DNA of 64,000 bases, taken from positions 2,604,001 through 2,668,000 of the forward strand of contig NZ_CP053835.1 of assembly GCF_013201725.1 (NCBI RefSeq), given 5' to 3'. The notes beneath the pieces were generated by a model. That model did no database searches. It was given only the letters and a program-made list of their open reading frames with translations, and had not been told where the DNA came from. Made by a program: the position numbers and the translations under genes. The DNA comes from Arcobacter defluvii (GTDB lineage: Bacteria > Campylobacterota > Campylobacteria > Campylobacterales > Arcobacteraceae). The number at the start of each line of letters is the position of its first letter. Position 1 is the first letter of the stretch. Shown in pieces: positions 40,733-49,821 of the stretch.

Positions 40733-42836
40733 TAATTTAATAAACTTACTAGAGCAAAAAACCTCATTTTCTAAAGGTGTAATTCAAAACATATTAAAAC
40801 TTTTAGAAGATGGATGTACGATTCCTTTTATTGCTCGATATAGAAAAGATTTAACTTCAAATGCAACAGATGAACAACTTCGTGATTTTGAAGAGATTTA
40901 TAACTACTCATTAAAACTTCTAAATAGAAAAGAAGAAATTATCTCTATTTTAAAAGAGAGAAATTTTTTAGATGAAAAAATCCAAAATCACATAAATAGT
41001 GCCACAACTTTACAAATGTTAGAGGATATTTACGCACCTTTTAAAGATAAAAAATCTTCAAGAACCTCAACAGCTATTGAAAATGGACTTGAACCGCTTG
41101 CTAATATTATTCAAAGTATGAAATACTCACTTGATGAAATAAATCAAAAAGCAAAACAGTTTTTAAATAAAGAAGTTACAACTATAGAAGATGCAATAAA
41201 TGGAGCTAGTGATATTATCGCCCAAAGATATGCCGATGATTTTAGAACTAAAGAAGTGATTAGAAATATTGTTTTAAACTATGGAATAATAGAAACCAAA
41301 AAAACAAAAACATTTAATGAAAATGGTGTTTATGTAAGTGTTGCAAATATTAGTGAAAAAGTGAAATATATAAAATCACATAGATTTTTAGCAATCAATA
41401 GAGCTGTAAATGAAAAAGAGTTAACAATAAAAATCGAAGTTGATGAAAACTATATCTTAGAAAATATAAAAAAATATAAAATTCCAGTAAGTGCCTCAAG
41501 CTCAAAAGAGTTAGTTTTTGAAGCCTACAAAGATGGATTAAAAAGATTACTTCTTCCAAGTCTAAAAAGAGAAGCACTGAGTGAACTAAAAGAGAAAGCT
41601 TCAAGTGAAGCAATCACACTTTTTGGGAAAAATCTAAAAGAGTTACTTCTTACTCCTCCTCTTGTAAATCAAGTGATTTTAGGAATGGATCCTGGATTCG
41701 TAAGTGGTTGTAAATTAGCTGTAATTGATGAAAATGGAAATTATCTAGCTTCAAATGTGATTTATCCAACCAAACCAAAAGAGGATTTTCTAAACTCATC
41801 AAAAGTAGTTTTAGAGCTTATCAAAAAATACAAAATCAACTCAATAGCAATAGGAAATGGAACAGCCTCGCAAGAGACAGCAGCATTTATATCAAAATTA
41901 ATAAATGAAAATAACTTAGATGTAAAATATGCAGTTGTTAGTGAAATAGGAGCAAGTGTTTATTCAGCTTCAAAAATAGCCATGATGGAATATCCAAATC
42001 TAGACGTTACAATAAGAGGTGCAATCTCAATAGCCCAAAGACTTCGTGACCCAATGGCTGCTTTAGTAAAAATAGATCCAAAATCACTAGGAATTGGACA
42101 ATATCAACATGATGTAAATCAAAAAGAGTTAAGTGCTAAACTAGAAAATGTAACTGTGGATTTAGTAAATAAAGTAGGAGTTGATATAAACTCAGCTTCA
42201 TATAAACTACTTTCATTTATCTCTGGAATCTCAGAAAAACTAGCTCTTAATATAATAGAACATAAAGAAAAAATCAAAAACTTCAAAACAAAAGCAGAAC
42301 TTCTAAAAGTAAAAGGAATAGGAGCAAAAGCCTATGAACAATCAGTTGGATTTTTAAGAATCAAAGATGGAAAAAGTATCTTAGATAATACAGCTATTCA
42401 TCCAGAAAACTACGATGTTGTTGAAAAGCTACAAAAAAAATACAAAATAGAAGAGATAAAAGATGATCAAATTGAAGAAATTTCAAAAGAACTAAACTGC
42501 CCTATTTTACTTCTAAAAGATATTATTGCAGAACTTTTAAAACCAGGCTACGATGTAAGAAGTGAATTTGACACAGTAGAGTTTTCAAAAGATATAAAAA
42601 CAATAGAAGACCTAAAAGAAGGATTTATAATAAGTGGAGTTGTGCGAAATATCACAGACTTTGGAGCTTTTGTAGATATAGGCCTAAAAAATGACGGATT
42701 AATTCACATCTCACAAATAAGCGAAAAAAGAATCTCTCATCCAATGGATGTACTTAGTATAAATCAACAGTTAAAAAATATCAAAGTTATTAGTATTGAT
42801 TTGGAGAAACAGAGGGTTGGGTTGAGTTTGAAATAA
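40725..42836 (+). CDS. tex: Tex-family RNA-binding transcription accessory protein
   Basis: 703 residues from a TTG with GAGG 6 bases upstream. Tex order is clear: N-terminal helical region with GCTIPFIARYRKDLT, the YqgF-like domain with LGMDPGFVSGCKLAV (about 322), helix-hairpin-helix repeats with LLKVKGIGAKAYEQ, and an S1 domain with VVRNITDFGAFVDIGL ending HISQIS. Tex binds structured nucleic acid and helps transcription in many bacteria. Slightly shorter than the usual 720-780 residues but complete. Confidence 0.95.
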   Translation: MTNNLINLLEQKTSFSKGVIQNILKLLEDGCTIPFIARYRKDLTSNATDEQLRDFEEIYNYSLKLLNRKEEIISILKERNFLDEKIQNHINSATTLQMLEDIYAPFKDKKSSRTSTAIENGLEPLANIIQSMKYSLDEINQKAKQFLNKEVTTIEDAINGASDIIAQRYADDFRTKEVIRNIVLNYGIIETKKTKTFNENGVYVSVANISEKVKYIKSHRFLAINRAVNEKELTIKIEVDENYILENIKKYKIPVSASSSKELVFEAYKDGLKRLLLPSLKREALSELKEKASSEAITLFGKNLKELLLTPPLVNQVILGMDPGFVSGCKLAVIDENGNYLASNVIYPTKPKEDFLNSSKVVLELIKKYKINSIAIGNGTASQETAAFISKLINENNLDVKYAVVSEIGASVYSASKIAMMEYPNLDVTIRGAISIAQRLRDPMAALVKIDPKSLGIGQYQHDVNQKELSAKLENVTVDLVNKVGVDINSASYKLLSFISGISEKLALNIIEHKEKIKNFKTKAELLKVKGIGAKAYEQSVGFLRIKDGKSILDNTAIHPENYDVVEKLQKKYKIEEIKDDQIEEISKELNCPILLLKDIIAELLKPGYDVRSEFDTVEFSKDIKTIEDLKEGFIISGVVRNITDFGAFVDIGLKNDGLIHISQISEKRISHPMDVLSINQQLKNIKVISIDLEKQRVGLSLK

Positions 42837-42845
42837 AGGTAAATT

Positions 42846-43530
42846 ATGTGGAAATTAGAAATAAATACAATTAATAATGTTTCAGAATATTTAGATGTTA
42901 TTAGAAAAAGAGGTTTTTTATGTTGTTATAGAGGTCAAACACAAGATTGGCCGTTAGTCCCATCATTAGGAAGATTAAAAGATAGAAATTTTTTAGATGG
43001 ATTACTTGAAATAGAAGAAGAAATTGTTGAAAAATTTACCCAGTATTCTTATCCTTATTTGGAAAATAAATCAATGTCATATTTTGAATACTTAATTCAA
43101 GCTCAGCATCATGGTCTTCCAACAAGACTTTTAGATTTTACATCAAATCCATTAATTGCATTATATTTTGCTATTGAAGAAAATATTTCTAATACAGATG
43201 GAGTTGTTTGGTGGTATTGATGAAATTGAACAAACTAAAATTCCTTCAATTAATGAAAATGAAATAGTATTTTATGCGCCTACACATATTAATAATAGAA
43301 TAATAAACCAAAATAGTATTTTTGCTGTGTTCCCAATAAAAAAAAATACAGAGGAAATTGCACCTTTAAAAACTTATAATTTAAGAATTTTTCAGAAAAT
43401 AATTATTCCTTCTAATATAAAAGAATCCATAAAAGATGAATTAAATTTTTTAGGTATCAACAAAATGTCTATATATCTAGGGATAGAAGGAATAGTTGAA
43501 AAAATTAAAGAAGAACTTATATTAAAATAG
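42846..43530 (+). pseudogene. FRG-domain protein with internal UGA stop; frame restored by a +1 shift
   Basis: The first frame (42846-43220) gives 124 residues with the FRG core YRGQTQDWPLVPSLGRL, FEYLIQAQHHGLPTRLLDFT and NPLIALYFAIEE, ending DGVVWWY then TGA. If one T is skipped at 43218 the reading continues DEIEQTKI and runs to 43530 with RIINQNSIFAVFP, the expected second half. Total about 227 residues. FRG proteins are often in defence or toxin-like loci, but function is unclear. It may be a pseudogene, a sequencing error, or a programmed +1 shift (GGTGG sits just before TAT TGA). It follows tex by 9 bases. Confidence 0.8.
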
Positions 43531-43539
43531 TTTTTAAAG

Positions 43540-43750
43540 AATGTGAGCATTTTCAAAATAGCGTAAAGAAAAATTTATATAAATTCGTAAAGAAGTTTGA
43601 ACTGTTTGAGACGAAGGCATGGAGTCGAATTTTCTCAAAGAGAATGTAAGCACAGCAAATTTTAGAATCTCTATAATTTTTTTAGCTATTTTGAAACTTC
43701 GCGAACGCTTTTCTTTTTGCTACTTTTTCTTTATTAAAAAGAAAAAGTAA
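43540..43750. repeat. hairpin-rich intergenic element, possible dispersed repeat
   Basis: A 210-base non-coding stretch with locally higher G+C and layered inverted repeats: 43551-43562 pairs perfectly with 43685-43696 (12 bp), and 43721-43732 pairs with 43738-43749 (12 bp, 5-base loop). Internal similar units read GAATGTGAGCA and GAATGTAAGCA. The look is that of a dispersed intergenic repeat; copy number cannot be judged from this window. The last hairpin lies between the FRG gene and ridA and may end transcription. Confidence 0.5.
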
Positions 43751-43765
43751 CTTAAGTAAGATTAA

Positions 43766-44149
43766 TTATTTTTTAAAAGCGATTGTATCTACTTCAACTA
43801 AAACATTTTTTGGTAATGTTTTAACAGCAACTGTACTTCTAGCAGGTGCAGTTTCACCTTTGAAATATTGACCGTAGATTTCATTGAAAGCTACAAAATT
43901 ATCCATATCTGATAAATAACAAGTAGTTTTTAAAACATTTTCAAAAGAGCTTCCTGCCTCTTCTAAAACTGCTTTTAGATTTTCCATAACTTGTTTTGTT
44001 TGTTCTTGAACTCCACCATTTACTATTTCCATAGTTGTTGGGTCTAGTGCAATTTGTCCTGAAGTGAAAATTAGTTTATCAAATGCTGTTGCTTGATTAT
44101 ATGGTCCAATTGCACTTGGTGCTTTTGATGTTGAAATTATTGTTTTCAT
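43766..44149 (-). CDS. ridA: RidA family reactive imine deaminase
   Basis: A 127-residue RidA/YjgF protein. It begins MKTIISTSKAPSAIGPYNQA, has FTSGQIALDP, KAVLEEAGSS and the C-terminal PARSTVAVKTLPKNVLVEVD with the active arginine. It removes reactive enamine/imine products made by PLP enzymes such as IlvA, which is also encoded in this window. It is the last gene of the run that starts with glnQ-type importer genes at 48.8 kb, 39 bases after the Nudix gene. Confidence 0.95.
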   Translation of the reverse strand: MKTIISTSKAPSAIGPYNQATAFDKLIFTSGQIALDPTTMEIVNGGVQEQTKQVMENLKAVLEEAGSSFENVLKTTCYLSDMDNFVAFNEIYGQYFKGETAPARSTVAVKTLPKNVLVEVDTIAFKK

Positions 44150-44188
44150 TTTTATCCTTTTTTAATAGTTCAATTTTAATTTTTGGTA

Positions 44189-44974
44189 TTATACAAGCTT
44201 CTTACTTTCTATTGGGAAAAATAGTTCAAAATCTTTTCTGATATGACATAAGACCTCATGATTTGCTTTAATAAAACCTTTATACTCGAGTGCAGCTAAA
44301 ACAACTGCTTTTGAGTAATTAAGTACAGTTTCATCTTCTAAATATTTATTTACATCTACCCATTTTGCATCTATTATTTCATGAGTATCTTGAATATTTA
44401 TTTCATAAGTTTTAGGATTTGCAGTACATAAAACATATAAGTTTGACTTGTGAAATTGATGAGGGAAAAAATGCCCTAAAGATATAATAGACTCAAATTC
44501 AACTTCTATACCTGTCTCTTCAAAAACTTCTCTTACAACAGCAGTTGAAATCATTTCACCATTATCTATGTGACCACCTGGAAGTTTATATCCAATATTT
44601 GAAATTTTTTCTTTTATTACTAGAAGTTCATTATTTTCATTTATTACAACTGCACCAACTCCTAAAGTATGATTTGCACAAGTTGGAATGACTGCATATT
44701 CTTTTAATCTTTTTACAACCAACACATAATCTTCATCACAAGAGTGAAAAATAAAACCTCTTTGTGTACAAATTGGAATAAAATCTGATTTTTTAATATC
44801 TATATATATCCAAATTAGATTTCTTTTATTTTCAACTTCATTTATTAAAAAGTTTAAATTTATTTCAAACTCTTCTTTAGTTGATGGTAAATCTTTTGAT
44901 TCTATTGTGATTCCATTATATGGATCAAGTACGGTGTCAAAACACCCTATTCTTTCTAAACTTGTATTTAACAT
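44189..44974 (-). CDS. Nudix hydrolase with NUDT6-like pre-Nudix domain
   Basis: A 261-residue protein. The N-terminal 90 residues resemble the pre-Nudix domain (WIYIDIKKSDFIPICTQRGF then FHSCDEDYVLVVKRL). The Nudix domain from about 100 has VGAVVIN and a complete Nudix box G-E-x-x-x-x-x-x-x-R-E-V-F-E-E-T-G within GEMISTAVVREVFEETGI. This two-domain plan is known from NUDT6-like proteins of eukaryotes and some bacteria. The nucleotide substrate is unknown. It lies 13 bases after the LysE-type gene. Confidence 0.88.
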   Translation of the reverse strand: MLNTSLERIGCFDTVLDPYNGITIESKDLPSTKEEFEINLNFLINEVENKRNLIWIYIDIKKSDFIPICTQRGFIFHSCDEDYVLVVKRLKEYAVIPTCANHTLGVGAVVINENNELLVIKEKISNIGYKLPGGHIDNGEMISTAVVREVFEETGIEVEFESIISLGHFFPHQFHKSNLYVLCTANPKTYEINIQDTHEIIDAKWVDVNKYLEDETVLNYSKAVVLAALEYKGFIKANHEVLCHIRKDFELFFPIESKKLV

Positions 44975-44987
44975 TTTAAAATAATAA

Positions 44988-45602
44988 CTAAAATATGATT
45001 AAATCAATTAAAGAATAGGCAATAAAAAGCATTAAAAAACCAATTGAAATATCAAGTATTTTCCAAGTAATAGGCTTTTTAAATAAAGGAATTAATGCTC
45101 TTGCACCAAATCCTAGAAGAACAAACCAAGTTGCAGATGCACTAACTGCACCTAATAAAAAAAAGATTTTTAAACTATCTTCAATATTTGCACCAATTCC
45201 CCCAATTAATAACACTGTATCAAGGTAAGTATGAGGATTTAAATAAGTAAATACTAAAACCATTCCAATTACTTTTTTGAAAGGATTTGTTTTTATCTTA
45301 TCATCAATTTTCATACTCTCATTTTTTAAAGCTGATTTAAAAGATAAAATTGCATAAAAAGTTAAAAATATTATCCCAAAAATTGCAATAGAGTTTATAA
45401 GCAGTTGATTACCTTTAATAAAAAAACCTAAACCTAAAACACCTAAAGTAATCAATAAAAAATCTGATAAAATACAAATTGTAATAGAAACTAAAACATA
45501 TTGTCTAAGTAAGCCAAGCTTTAATATATAAGCATTTTGTGCACCTATTGCAACTATTAAAGATATAGTTACAATAAAACCTTTTAAAAATATTTCAAAC
45601 AT
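44988..45602 (-). CDS. LysE/ArgO family amino-acid exporter
   Basis: A 204-residue protein with six membrane segments. The N-terminal FIVTISLIVAIGAQNAYILKLGL is the LysE family signature, and the YLNPHTYLDTVLLIGG segment fits as well. It likely exports basic amino acids such as arginine or lysine, protecting against overload when importers are active. Its start overlaps the marC-like gene stop by 8 bases, and it sits in a run with an amino-acid ABC importer. Confidence 0.92.
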   Translation of the reverse strand: MFEIFLKGFIVTISLIVAIGAQNAYILKLGLLRQYVLVSITICILSDFLLITLGVLGLGFFIKGNQLLINSIAIFGIIFLTFYAILSFKSALKNESMKIDDKIKTNPFKKVIGMVLVFTYLNPHTYLDTVLLIGGIGANIEDSLKIFFLLGAVSASATWFVLLGFGARALIPLFKKPITWKILDISIGFLMLFIAYSLIDLIIF

Positions 45603-46236
45603 TCAAATAAACTTTGCTTAAATTAACTATTCCACCAACAATAAATTGCACTGCTATTGCTCCAACTATTAATCCCATAAGTTTTGTAATAATATTTTGA
45701 CCTGTTTGACCAAAATATTTTTTTATATAAATTGAGTTCTTTAAAATTAAATAAAAAATAAATGCATTTATACAAAAAGCAAGTGAAATAGAAAATAAAT
45801 CTAAAGTTGTTTGCGCTTGATGTTTAAAAATTATTATAGTTGTAAATAATCCTGTCCCGAATGCTATAGGAATTCCTATAGGAATTACAGCTAACTCTTC
45901 ATCATTTTTACTATTTGGTTCTTTTTTATTTTTACTTTCTGTTGCTTTCCCATTTACCATTGAAATCGCCATCAAAAGCAAAATAATCCCACCCATAACT
46001 TTTAAAGAGTTTTCATCTATACTAAATAATTTTAATACTAAATCTCCACTTATCAAAACTATAAAAAATGCTATTAAAATAGTAATTGTTGCTTTAAATG
46101 CAATTGTAGAAATTTGAGTTTTTGTTATATTTGTATCTAAAATAGATAAAGCAATTGCACTTATTCCTATAGGGTCTAAAATAGCAAAGAATGTGATTGT
46201 TTGTTGTAAAAAAGTGGCTAAGACTAAGCTATCCAT
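45595..46236 (-). CDS. MarC family integral membrane protein
   Basis: A 213-residue protein with six hydrophobic segments. TFFAILDPIGISAIALSI near the start and the VIPIGIPIAFGTGLFTTII segment match the MarC/UPF0056 family. The family's transport role is not settled; it is not a proven antibiotic exporter. A polar loop at about 90-110 is lysine-, glutamate- and asparagine-rich. It begins directly after the permease stop (one base apart). Confidence 0.88.
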   Translation of the reverse strand: MDSLVLATFLQQTITFFAILDPIGISAIALSILDTNITKTQISTIAFKATITILIAFFIVLISGDLVLKLFSIDENSLKVMGGIILLLMAISMVNGKATESKNKKEPNSKNDEELAVIPIGIPIAFGTGLFTTIIIFKHQAQTTLDLFSISLAFCINAFIFYLILKNSIYIKKYFGQTGQNIITKLMGLIVGAIAVQFIVGGIVNLSKVYLNV

Positions 46237-47205
46237 CTAGCTTAATCCACCTTTTAGAGCCATTCGTTTTTCGATTCTATGACCAATAAAACTTAATATT
46301 GAAGTAATTGATAAATAAACTAATGCAACAACAATCCAAGTTTCAAATGGAGAGAAAGTATTTGCAACTATTTCTTTTCCAACTTTTGTTAAATCTGTAA
46401 TTGAAATAACTGAAACAAGTGAAGAATCTTTTACAAGTGCTATCATCTCACCCACAAGTGTTGGCAATGCTCTTTTAAAAGCTTGAGGTAAAATAATATA
46501 TCTCATAGCTTGAATTTTTGAAATTCCTAAAGAATTTGCAGCTTCAAGTTGTCCTTTATCTATTGATTGGATTGCACCTCTTAAAATCTCAGCCATATAA
46601 GCTCCAAAAAATATTCCAAGAGCTAAAACACCAGCTACAAATCTATCAAGTTCAAAAATATTTGCAACTATAAAATAAAATAAAAATATTTGAACTAAAA
46701 GAGGTGTTCCCCTTACAATTGTGATATAAACTGTAGCTATATCTTTTAAAAATTGATAAGAAGATAGTTTCATTAAAGCAACAATTATTCCTATAAAAAA
46801 AGTTAAAATTGCTGCGAAAAATGATATTTTTAAAGTTACCCAAAGTCCATTTAAAACTGGTCCAATTTTTTTAGAAGTTTTTGAAGCAATATTATCACCT
46901 TCATAAACTTCTTCACCAACTTTATATGAAATTTTAAAACTATCATCCATATTCAGTTTTATTTGTTCATCTTTTGACTTCACATAATAAATATTATCAA
47001 CTTTTTCTAAAATACCATTTGCAGGTGATTCTACATTTTTTGTTTCATCATATAAAAAATAACTTGGAATAGTGTTCCACTTCCAAACATAATTCATATT
47101 TGCTGCTGCTAAATATAAAAGATATCCAATTACAACATAAAAAAGTAGAGCTATTAAATGCCCTACATTCTTATTTTGTGCTAGTGTTTGATTTCTTTTT
47201 GCCAT
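46237..47205 (-). CDS. Polar amino-acid ABC transporter permease with a periplasmic insert
   Basis: 322 residues, about 80 longer than usual HisM/GlnP permeases. After the first span (about 15-36) there is an insert of about 70 residues with VESPANGILEKV and KVGEEVYEGDNIAS, a pattern like the lipoyl/biotinyl hairpin fold. The MetI-like core starts at about 113 with GLWVTLKISFF and has TIVRGTPLLVQIF and the EAA loop EAANSLGISKIQAMRYIILPQA. It lies between the binding protein and the marC-like gene, 3 bases after the former. The importer imports a polar amino acid not identified here. Confidence 0.9.
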   Translation of the reverse strand: MAKRNQTLAQNKNVGHLIALLFYVVIGYLLYLAAANMNYVWKWNTIPSYFLYDETKNVESPANGILEKVDNIYYVKSKDEQIKLNMDDSFKISYKVGEEVYEGDNIASKTSKKIGPVLNGLWVTLKISFFAAILTFFIGIIVALMKLSSYQFLKDIATVYITIVRGTPLLVQIFLFYFIVANIFELDRFVAGVLALGIFFGAYMAEILRGAIQSIDKGQLEAANSLGISKIQAMRYIILPQAFKRALPTLVGEMIALVKDSSLVSVISITDLTKVGKEIVANTFSPFETWIVVALVYLSITSILSFIGHRIEKRMALKGGLS

Positions 47206-47208
47206 ATA

Positions 47209-48024
47209 TTATTGAACTCTATTTAACCAGTTAGTATCCACTAACCATTTTTGATATAGTTCATCAGAAAATCCTATAACTTTATCCTCTTTCATTTGTC
47301 TTAAAAAGTTATTTAACCAATTAATAAAATCTGGGTCACCTTTTCGAACTGCAAAACCTAATGGTTCATAAGTTAATGGAGTATCTAAATGAATTAATTT
47401 ATCTTTTCCTTTATCACTCATAAATATTGCATTATAAGGTTGATCATAAACCATTGCTTCTGCTTTTCCATTTAAAACCTCAGCTGCTGCATCTACTTCA
47501 GTTTCAAAAGTTACAATTTTTGCTTTTTTAAAGAATTTTTTAGTTGCAATTTCTCCAGTAACTCCAAGTTTTGTAACAATTGTATATTCTGGTTTATCTA
47601 AATCAGCAGCACTTTTTATTTTACCCTCTAAATCTTTTCTCATCATTACTGTTTGACCAACAACAATATAAGGATCAGAGAAATTTACTGTCATATTTCT
47701 TTGTTGAGTTATTGTCATACCAGACATAATAATATCACATTTTTCCGTTATAAGTGCAGCAATAATACCATCCCAAGCTGTAGGAACAAGTTTTAATTTT
47801 ACACCCATATCTTTTGACATTTGTCTTGCCATATCTACATCATAACCAATTATATTTCCTTTTTTATCAGTCATTTCAAAAGGTACATAACCTGGTTCCA
47901 TACACACTTGTAATTCACCTCTTTGAACAATTTTATTAAGTGTTGAGTTTTGCCATAATTTAATATCAGCAGCAATTCCATTTATCGTTGCAAGAACAAC
48001 TAAGCCTAAAATAAACTTTTTCAT
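47209..48024 (-). CDS. Polar amino-acid ABC transporter, periplasmic binding protein
   Basis: A 271-residue SBP family 3 protein with a signal peptide (MKKFILGLVVLATINGIAA). Core motifs are VCMEPGYVPFEMTDKKG, IGYDVDMARQM, KLVPTAWDGIIAALITEKCD and FSDPYIVVGQ. No lipobox, so it is free in the periplasm. It delivers an amino acid to the permease encoded 3 bases downstream; glutamine, arginine or cystine cannot be told apart by eye. A good ribosome site AAGGAG precedes the ATG. Confidence 0.93.
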   Translation of the reverse strand: MKKFILGLVVLATINGIAADIKLWQNSTLNKIVQRGELQVCMEPGYVPFEMTDKKGNIIGYDVDMARQMSKDMGVKLKLVPTAWDGIIAALITEKCDIIMSGMTITQQRNMTVNFSDPYIVVGQTVMMRKDLEGKIKSAADLDKPEYTIVTKLGVTGEIATKKFFKKAKIVTFETEVDAAAEVLNGKAEAMVYDQPYNAIFMSDKGKDKLIHLDTPLTYEPLGFAVRKGDPDFINWLNNFLRQMKEDKVIGFSDELYQKWLVDTNWLNRVQ

Positions 48025-48052
48025 AATATCTCCTTGTTATTTATATATTTAA

Positions 48053-48793
48053 TTAATGAGTTAAAATTTCATTTAGAAATTTTTTTGCTCTTTCACTTTT
48101 TGGATTATTAAAAAACTCTTCAGGAGAGCTTTGTTCTATAATTACTCCATGATCCATAAATACTATTCTATCACCTACTTCTTTTGCAAATCCCATCTCA
48201 TGAGTTACACAAACTATTGTGAAATTTTCACGTGCTAAATCTTTCATAACAGATAAAACATCACCTATTGTTTCTGGATCCAATGCGCTTGTTGGTTCAT
48301 CAAAAAGTATGATTTTTGGTTTCATGGCTAAACTTCTTGCTATTGCAACTCTTTGTTTTTGTCCACCACTTAAATCATTTGGATAAGAATTCGCTTTATG
48401 CTCTAGCTTTACTTTTTTTAGTAATTCCATTGCAATTTCAGAAGCTTCGCTTTTTTTTGTTTTCTTTACTAAAGTAGGAGCTAGAATAATATTTTCTAAA
48501 ATTGTTAGATGGGGGAATAGATTAAAATGTTGAAAAACCATACCTACTTCACTTCTAATCATTTGAAGATTTTTTTTGCTTTTATGAATATCAATATTAT
48601 CTACTAATATTGTTCCATCATCAATATCTTCTAAACCATTAATACACCTAATAAGTGTGGATTTTCCTGAACCACTTGGTCCACAAATTACAACTATTTC
48701 ACCTTTTTTTACACTAAAATCAATATTTTTTAAAACATGAAATTTGTCATAAAATTTGTTGATTTTTGACATTGAAATTATATTTTCAAGCAT
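48053..48793 (-). CDS. Polar amino-acid ABC transporter ATP-binding protein (GlnQ-like)
   Basis: A 246-residue ABC ATPase. Walker A is GPSGSGKST (about residue 37), Q-loop [13 protein letters not shown], signature LSGGQKQRV, Walker [15 protein letters not shown] and switch CVTHEMGFA, all typical of the GlnQ/HisP group. It is first in the run glnQ-like, binding protein, permease, and is divergent from the EamA gene. AAAGAGG lies upstream of the ATG. Confidence 0.94.
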   Translation of the reverse strand: MLENIISMSKINKFYDKFHVLKNIDFSVKKGEIVVICGPSGSGKSTLIRCINGLEDIDDGTILVDNIDIHKSKKNLQMIRSEVGMVFQHFNLFPHLTILENIILAPTLVKKTKKSEASEIAMELLKKVKLEHKANSYPNDLSGGQKQRVAIARSLAMKPKIILFDEPTSALDPETIGDVLSVMKDLARENFTIVCVTHEMGFAKEVGDRIVFMDHGVIIEQSSPEEFFNNPKSERAKKFLNEILTH

Positions 48794-48939
48794 TAAACCT
48801 CTTTTTTTATTTGCTAAGAAGTAATGATACTAAACTAAAAGTAAAATATAGATATAACTTTTATATAATAATTATACAATTTATAGATAATTTAAACTTT
48901 TAAAGTCTATAATCCCACTTTTATTTTGGGAGATAGATT

Positions 48940-49821
48940 TTGTTATCAAAAGCAAAAGAACTTAAAGCTGACTTATTATTATTATCTGTTGCAATTGCAT
49001 GGGGAGTAACCTTTTTGATGGTTCAAGATGCTATCAATACAACTCCTGTGTACTCTTTTTTATTTTTTAGATTTTCATTAGCTACAATTATTATGTTCTT
49101 TATATCTTATAAATTTTTAAAAAAAATTAATCTTAAAACTGTTTTTTATGGAATAATCCTTGGTATTTTTCTTTTTAGTGCTTTTGCTACCCAAACATTT
49201 GGTTTAACTTACACTCCAAGCTCAATTGTTGCGTTTATTACAGGACTTAATGTAATATTTGTACCTTTTTTAACTTTTCTATTTTTTAAAGATAAAATTA
49301 AATCAAATGTTCTAATTGCAACATTTATTGCAGTTATTGGACTTTATTTACTTACAATGTCAGGCTCTCTAAGTTTTGAAAAAGGTGAATTTCTAACACT
49401 CATTTGTGCAGTTTTATTTGCTCTTCAAATAATTTTCACTGGAAAATTTTCAAAAGAGGTAAATGTATTTTTATTGGTTTTATTTCAATTAATCACAGTA
49501 TCAATTCTATCTTTAATATTTTCACTTTTTCTTGATAACGTAACTTTTAATATACCTTATGATTTTGCTTTTTTCAAAGCTGTAATAATAACTGCAATTT
49601 TTGCAACTGTTTACGCTTTTTTAATCCAAACATATATGCAACAATTTACAACTGCAACAAAAACAGCAATTATTTTTACAATGGAACCAGTTAGTGCAGC
49701 TATATTTGCTTATTTAACAGCAAATGAAATTTTAACTATTACTCAATTTTTTGGAGCAATTTTAATAATCTTAGCAACTTTAGTTGCTGAAATTAAATTC
49801 TTAAACATATCGAATAGGTAA
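48940..49821 (+). CDS. EamA/DMT superfamily transporter
   Basis: A 293-residue protein with ten membrane spans in two EamA repeats. The first has AIAWGVTFLMVQDAI and FGLTYTPSSIVAFITGL; the second has FTMEPVSAAIFAYL. It reads from TTG with GGGAG upstream. A small ATCCC/GGGAGAT pairing could cover the ribosome site. It likely exports or imports a small metabolite. Its 3' end overlaps the convergent AraC-type gene by 21 bases. Confidence 0.88.
   Translation: MLSKAKELKADLLLLSVAIAWGVTFLMVQDAINTTPVYSFLFFRFSLATIIMFFISYKFLKKINLKTVFYGIILGIFLFSAFATQTFGLTYTPSSIVAFITGLNVIFVPFLTFLFFKDKIKSNVLIATFIAVIGLYLLTMSGSLSFEKGEFLTLICAVLFALQIIFTGKFSKEVNVFLLVLFQLITVSILSLIFSLFLDNVTFNIPYDFAFFKAVIITAIFATVYAFLIQTYMQQFTTATKTAIIFTMEPVSAAIFAYLTANEILTITQFFGAILIILATLVAEIKFLNISNR

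Noticed and set aside
43156-43530. A separate small protein beginning MHYILLLKK
   Set aside because: The conserved second half of the FRG domain continues the preceding frame after one base; the first 20 residues of this frame are the out-of-frame copy of FRG residues.
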